A stretch of 64,000 nucleotides of DNA from an uncultured bacterium (GTDB lineage Bacteria; Actinomycetota; Coriobacteriia; Coriobacteriales; Coriobacteriaceae). The translations under genes were made by a program, and so were the position numbers. The notes below the pieces were generated by a model. That model saw nothing but the letters and a program-made list of their open reading frames with translations, was not told the origin of the DNA and did no database searches. The DNA is taken from contig CATWBO010000003.1 in NCBI GenBank assembly GCA_958349055.1, forward strand, positions 19,492 through 83,491, given 5' to 3'. Shown here in pieces: positions 60,365 to 64,000 of the stretch; the stretch's first letter is position 1; every line of letters starts with the position of its first letter.

Positions 60365-62089
60365 CTACTCACCTCCCTTCATTTGCGACTCTGCGATGGC
60401 ACGGTATACCTCGCAGGTTTCCATAAGTTCCTCGTGCGTGCCCAAGCCCACGACCTCACCGTCTTTGAGCACGACAATCTGGTCGGCATGCAGAATCGTC
60501 GAGATGCGCTGCGCAATGATAAGCACCGCGGCATCGCGCGTCTCGTCCTGCAGCGCATGGCGCAGGGCCGCATCGGTCTTAAAGTCCAAGGCCGAAAAAC
60601 TGTCATCGAAGATGTACAGGTCGGCACGCTTCATGAGCGCGCGGGCGATCGCCAGGCGCTGGCGCTGCCCGCCCGAGAAGTTCGTGCCGCCCTGAGCCAC
60701 CGGCGTATCGAGCCCTTGCGGCTGGTCGAGTACGAAGGTGCTCTGGGCAACTTGCAGCGTATGGAGCATATCGGCTTCGGTCGCGTCCTCGTTGCCATAG
60801 CGCAGGTTGCTCGCCACGGTGCCCGAGAACAGCCACGCCTTCTGCGGCACATAGGCAATGCGCCCGCGAATCTCGTCTTGCGAAAGGTCGCGCAGGTCAA
60901 CGCCGTCCAGGCGAATGGCGCCCTTCGTGGCGTCATGGAAGCGCAACAGGAGCTTAGCCACCGTCGACTTGCCCGAGCCGGTCGAGCCCACGATCGCGGT
61001 CGTCTGCCCACGGCGGCAGGCAAAACTCAGGTCGCACAGCGTGTCCTCGTCGGCATCGTCAAAACGGAACGACATGTGGTCGAATACAGCCACCGCATCG
61101 GCACCGTCCGCAGACTCAGCCGCACCGGCGCCCAGCGTACGCTCGCCATCCACGATGCTCGGCTCGATCTCCAACACCTGCCGTGCGCGGTCAAGGCACG
61201 CCGCGGCGCGCGGCAACGTCAAAATCACCATCTGGGCCATCATCACAAAGAAGAGGATCAGAAGCGCGTATTCCAGCACCGCCGAGATGCTGCCGATCTG
61301 CATAGCGTGGGCGCCCACGCGGTTGCCGCCCGCCCACAGCACCGCCACCTCGGCGATGTTCATCAAAAAGAAGCTGGAGCTGTCGAGCCCCACAAACAGG
61401 TGGTTCACCTTGATGGCGTTGGCCGCGTAATCGCTAAACACCTCATCCAGGCGCCGTTCCTCGTGGCGTTCCTTGTTAAACGCGCGGATGACGCGCACGC
61501 CCACGATGTTCTCGCGCAGCACCACGTTCATACGGTCGATAAAACTCTGCAGGCGCATAAAGATCGGCGCCGCATGGGCAACCGTAAACACCGCGGCAAC
61601 CAGCACGATTGCAATTACCACGCCCAGCAGCGTGCCCATGGCGGGATCGATGAGCCAGGCAAAGATGACGCCGCCCACGGCCAAGAACGGCACCGGCAGC
61701 ACCAGCTGGATCGTCTGCAGAATCGCCTGCTGGATCACGTTGATGTCGTTGAGCGAGCGCGTGATCATCGATCCCGTACCAAACTGCTCAAAATCGCTGG
61801 CAGACAGCTCGAGCGACTTGTCGTAGACAGCGTTGCGGATGTCGCAGGCCACGTTGGCGGCCAGGCGCGCCGAAAGGTAGCAGCCCAGCACCGCGCCGCC
61901 GCTGGCCATGCCGGTCGCGATGAGCATGTAGAAGCCATTGCGCAGGATGTAGTCAACATCGCCCGTGGTGATGCCGGTGTTGACCATGTTCGCCAGCATC
62001 GTGGGCACCAGCAGCGTGCCGACGTTGTCTATCAGCAGCACCAGCAGCGTCACCGCAACGAGCCTACGGTACGGCTTCATAAACTTCAT
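60365..62089 (-). CDS. ABC exporter, ATP-binding and permease subunit (degenerate half)
   Basis: A 574-residue type I exporter half. Walker A is GSTGSGKST, the signature FSGGQRQRL and Walker B LYIFDDSFSALD with Asp for the catalytic Glu. The start ATG at 62089 overlaps the marR stop in a TAATG arrangement, so translation is coupled. It is the second gene of the operon and pairs with the next gene. MarR-linked exporters often pump toxic compounds. The substrate is unknown. Confidence 0.95.
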   Translation of the reverse strand: MKFMKPYRRLVAVTLLVLLIDNVGTLLVPTMLANMVNTGITTGDVDYILRNGFYMLIATGMASGGAVLGCYLSARLAANVACDIRNAVYDKSLELSASDFEQFGTGSMITRSLNDINVIQQAILQTIQLVLPVPFLAVGGVIFAWLIDPAMGTLLGVVIAIVLVAAVFTVAHAAPIFMRLQSFIDRMNVVLRENIVGVRVIRAFNKERHEERRLDEVFSDYAANAIKVNHLFVGLDSSSFFLMNIAEVAVLWAGGNRVGAHAMQIGSISAVLEYALLILFFVMMAQMVILTLPRAAACLDRARQVLEIEPSIVDGERTLGAGAAESADGADAVAVFDHMSFRFDDADEDTLCDLSFACRRGQTTAIVGSTGSGKSTVAKLLLRFHDATKGAIRLDGVDLRDLSQDEIRGRIAYVPQKAWLFSGTVASNLRYGNEDATEADMLHTLQVAQSTFVLDQPQGLDTPVAQGGTNFSGGQRQRLAIARALMKRADLYIFDDSFSALDFKTDAALRHALQDETRDAAVLIIAQRISTILHADQIVVLKDGEVVGLGTHEELMETCEVYRAIAESQMKGGE

Positions 62090-62589
62090 TAAGAGTCGCA
62101 CGACTCCCCCTCACGTTGATCCTCTGCCTGTTTCTCTGCGGTGATGTACTGTTTAAATACCTCGCACTCTTCGCCCAGCGCATGAGAAAATTTACCGAAC
62201 AGGCGCATGAGCTCTTGCTGCTCCCCCGGCTCGAGCGCGTCAAAAGCTCGCTGTTCGGCTTTTTGCGCCGGCGCCGCGTATCGCTTTGCAAACCGCTTGC
62301 CTTCTTCGGTGAGGCACACGACCTTGTTCTTTCGGCTGCCCTCGGCAAACTCCAGCGTCGCAAGCCCTCGTGCCGCCAGCGTCTTAATTGCCGAGTTGAT
62401 GGTTTGCTTGCTGTAATACCATTCGCTCGTCAGCCGACTCACCGCGACACATCCGCCCGCCTTGTCGGTATCGACGAGCATCCAATAGGCGCAGTCCGAA
62501 AGACCGCAGGTACGCGAGAACTCCGAATAGATATGGTCGATCGCATTGAACATCCGGTCCAGATCGACCAGCGTAACCGCGCGTTCCAT
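62089..62589 (-). CDS. MarR-family transcriptional regulator
   Basis: A 166-residue MarR-type winged-helix protein. The DNA-binding region (about residues 50-105) includes SKQTINSAIKTLAARGLATL and SRKNKVVCLTEEG, the family's recognition helix and wing. The helical ends would form the dimer. It is the first gene of a three-gene exporter operon and very likely represses it. Two related repeat sites lie in its promoter region. Confidence 0.93.
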   Translation of the reverse strand: MERAVTLVDLDRMFNAIDHIYSEFSRTCGLSDCAYWMLVDTDKAGGCVAVSRLTSEWYYSKQTINSAIKTLAARGLATLEFAEGSRKNKVVCLTEEGKRFAKRYAAPAQKAEQRAFDALEPGEQQELMRLFGKFSHALGEECEVFKQYITAEKQAEDQREGESCDS

Positions 62590-62605
62590 TCTTCCCCCAT
62601 TCGAT

Positions 62606-62661
62606 AGTCCGAGTTTTGACTATTTCGAAATTAGGTTAGTCCGAATTTTGACCATCGTCAA
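62606..62661 (-). promoter_or_regulatory. Promoter and operator of the marR-exporter operon
   Basis: On the minus strand TTGACG (62661-62656) and TAACCT (62638-62633) are 17 nt apart. TAGTCCGA(A/G)TTTTGAC occurs as a direct repeat near 62606 and 62637, and each copy is partly palindromic (AGTC..GACT). One copy fills the spacer of the promoter and the other lies just past it, as expected for autorepression by MarR. Confidence 0.65.
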
Positions 62662-62704
62662 CAGACGTGCCGAAAATGGGTGCACCTTCATGACCTATCG
62701 ACAG

Positions 62705-62738
62705 AAAAACCGCCGGCGCGGGGGCAGCGCCGGCGGTA
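62705..62738 (-). terminator. Terminator of the small 96-residue gene
   Basis: ACCGCCGGCGC and GCGCCGGCGGT pair around seven bases. On the minus strand the stem is followed by TTTTTC. Confidence 0.8.
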
Positions 62739-62764
62739 GCGGGAAAATCGCGTTGTTGTAATCG

Positions 62765-63055
62765 CTAGGCGGCGACGGCCTCGTAGACCGTGGCGCCCGA
62801 GAAGCTATCGTGCAGGCTCTTGCCGCAGATCCAAGGCAGCTCGACAACCTCGCAGACCGTGTTGACCAGCTCGGAGCAGTCAGTAAAGTGGCCCTTATCG
62901 TTGAGGGCCTCGCAATCCTGAACACGCCAATAGCCATCGGTGTGCGTGATGTAGTACTCGTGATCGTTGATCGACACGAAAGCGCGCGTCTTGGAACGCA
63001 GCAGCTTCAGAAATCCTTCGAAGTCAGTCTCGACGACATCTCCAGCCTGGAACAT
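62765..63055 (-). CDS. Small acidic protein of unknown function
   Basis: A 96-residue soluble, acidic protein beginning MFQAGDVVETDFEGFLKLLR. It has HTDGYWRVQDCEALNDKGHF in the middle and a C-terminal VVELPWICGKSLHDSFSG. No family is recognised. The clear ribosome binding site GGAGGTAACC just before the ATG and the strong terminator after it support a real gene. Its Cys residues (three) and aromatic content suggest a compact fold. Position gives no clue to function. Confidence 0.75.
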   Translation of the reverse strand: MFQAGDVVETDFEGFLKLLRSKTRAFVSINDHEYYITHTDGYWRVQDCEALNDKGHFTDCSELVNTVCEVVELPWICGKSLHDSFSGATVYEAVAA

Positions 63056-63350
63056 GATGGTTACCTCCTGGCCCAGCGCCACCACGGCGCATTGATAAAC
63101 GTTGGTACTCCTTTAGTAAAACCTTTATCAATTGATATGCGCACATGATTTAGGCAAGTGGTAAAAAACCGCAGGGTAGACGGGATAAAACGTTTGACCA
63201 GCTCACTCGCTTCTCACATTTTGGCTGCGATTTTATGCAAACCTATTAATCCAATTGGTAGCTAGCGTTATTTGAGGTTTCGTACGCGATTACAGTTTTA
63301 GCTCGACGGGTAAGAACGGGGCATCTATAACGCCACCGCTAGGAGGAACC

Positions 63351-63872
63351 ATGGAGACTATCGAAGCGCTCATCCACCGCCGCAGCTGCCGCAAATACAG
63401 CGATCGTCCCGTCGAGGCCGAAAAGCTTGCGCGCATTATCGAGGCTGGTCAGTACGCACCGAGCGGCATGGGGCGCCAGCCGGTGACGTTTGTCGCCGTT
63501 ACCGACCCTGCAACCGTCGAGCGCCTCTCGCAGCTCAACGCCCAGGTTATGGGCAGCGATGGCGACCCCTTCTACGGCGCCAAGACCGTTGTCGTGGTGC
63601 TGGTCGATCGCAGCGTGCCCACGCATCTGGAAGACGGCTCGCTCGCCATGGGCAACCTGCTCAACGCGGCATATGCGCTGGGCGTTGACTCGTGCTGGAT
63701 CCACCGCGCGCACGAGGTCTTTGACTCGCCCGAGGGACTTGAGCTGCTTGCCGCCTGGGGTCTGCCCGCCGACGGCAGCCTGCGCGGTGTCGGCAACTGT
63801 ATCCTTGGCTATGCCGAGGACACGCTCCCCGAGGCAAAACCCCGCCGCGACAACATCGTCTACGTAAGGTAA
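63351..63872 (+). CDS. Nitroreductase-family protein
   Basis: A 173-residue FMN-binding nitroreductase. METIEALIHRRSCRKYSDRP holds the typical RRSxRxY FMN site, and APSGMGRQPVTFVAV and GVDSCWIHRAHEVF follow the family pattern. The length fits the small nitroreductase group. AGGAGGAACC precedes the ATG. It shares only the fold with the nitroreductase at 19506-20381. It likely reduces quinones or nitro compounds with NAD(P)H. Confidence 0.93.
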   Translation: METIEALIHRRSCRKYSDRPVEAEKLARIIEAGQYAPSGMGRQPVTFVAVTDPATVERLSQLNAQVMGSDGDPFYGAKTVVVVLVDRSVPTHLEDGSLAMGNLLNAAYALGVDSCWIHRAHEVFDSPEGLELLAAWGLPADGSLRGVGNCILGYAEDTLPEAKPRRDNIVYVR

Positions 63873-63888
63873 CCCAGGAGCGTCAGCA

Positions 63889-63972
63889 GGGGTAGCTAAT
63901 TTGGAAGTGTCTCTTTAGCTACCCCATATCGAGCAAACGCCCTGGGATGATTTTTCTGGGACGTGTCTCTAT
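63889..63972. repeat. AGCTAATTTGG palindrome family, second copy
   Basis: GGGGTAGCTAATTTGG..TTTAGCTACCCC (63889-63925) is a hairpin followed by GGGATGATTTTTCTGGGACG. The same order of blocks occurs at 51378-51440. The last 20 bases of the window contain GCGCGCTTCGCG, resembling the loop at 10063-10082, so another palindrome may begin here. Confidence 0.75.
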
Positions 63973-64000
63973 AGTTTTGTCAACCGCGCGCTTCGCGACA

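Overview
The window looks like chromosome from a gut Coriobacteriia, most likely Collinsella or a close relative. Pointers are the high GC content, Gram-positive surface proteins with LPXTG-like anchors, a KdpD/KdpE-like pair beside a Kup potassium transporter, several MDR-type heterodimeric ABC exporters and many long intergenic palindromes. The genus call is inference from gene content and style; nothing was searched. No phage, plasmid, rRNA or CRISPR locus is visible.

Layout. 1-2.6 kb: a heterodimeric ABC exporter, its first gene cut by the window edge. 2.8-7.2 kb: a LysR regulator divergent from an SDR dehydrogenase, an MFS transporter and a Gfo/Idh/MocA dehydrogenase, probably a small catabolic locus. 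7.6-14.5 kb: tex, a transaldolase-like gene, a HAD phosphatase and an RlmKL-like rRNA methyltransferase. 14.6-19.3 kb: a potassium block (KdpE-like regulator, truncated KdpD-like kinase, a small membrane protein, Kup). 19.5-22.9 kb: a nitroreductase and an LTA-synthase-like sulfatase. 23-28.1 kb: a 1361-residue LANTG-anchored surface protein flanked on both sides by the same two repeat types. 28.2-38.6 kb: an accessory area with a flavodoxin, two DUF4143-type ATPases and the remnant of a third, an ABC exporter pair, a tandem pair of small LANTG proteins, an IstB remnant and an XRE remnant. 39.0-51.2 kb: SRP RNA and a giant 3987-residue adhesin whose upstream region carries a run of 10 C. 51.6-58.3 kb: a TadA-glycerate kinase fusion, tRNA-Ser, TetR, LemA, a branched-chain aminotransferase, DedA and CysE. 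58.4-63.9 kb: a MarR-controlled ABC exporter operon, a small conserved-looking protein and a second nitroreductase.

The main unusual signal is structural. At least six families of intergenic inverted or tandem repeats occur here, most in 3' gaps between convergent genes. The strongest case is the surface protein gene at 23.5-27.5 kb. It is bracketed by 61-62 bp tandem arrays on both sides and, outside these, by two related hairpin elements in opposite orientation whose cores differ by compensatory changes. That arrangement suggests a movable or exchangeable surface-protein cassette. The giant adhesin has a poly-G tract between possible -35 and -10 boxes, which suggests phase-variable expression.
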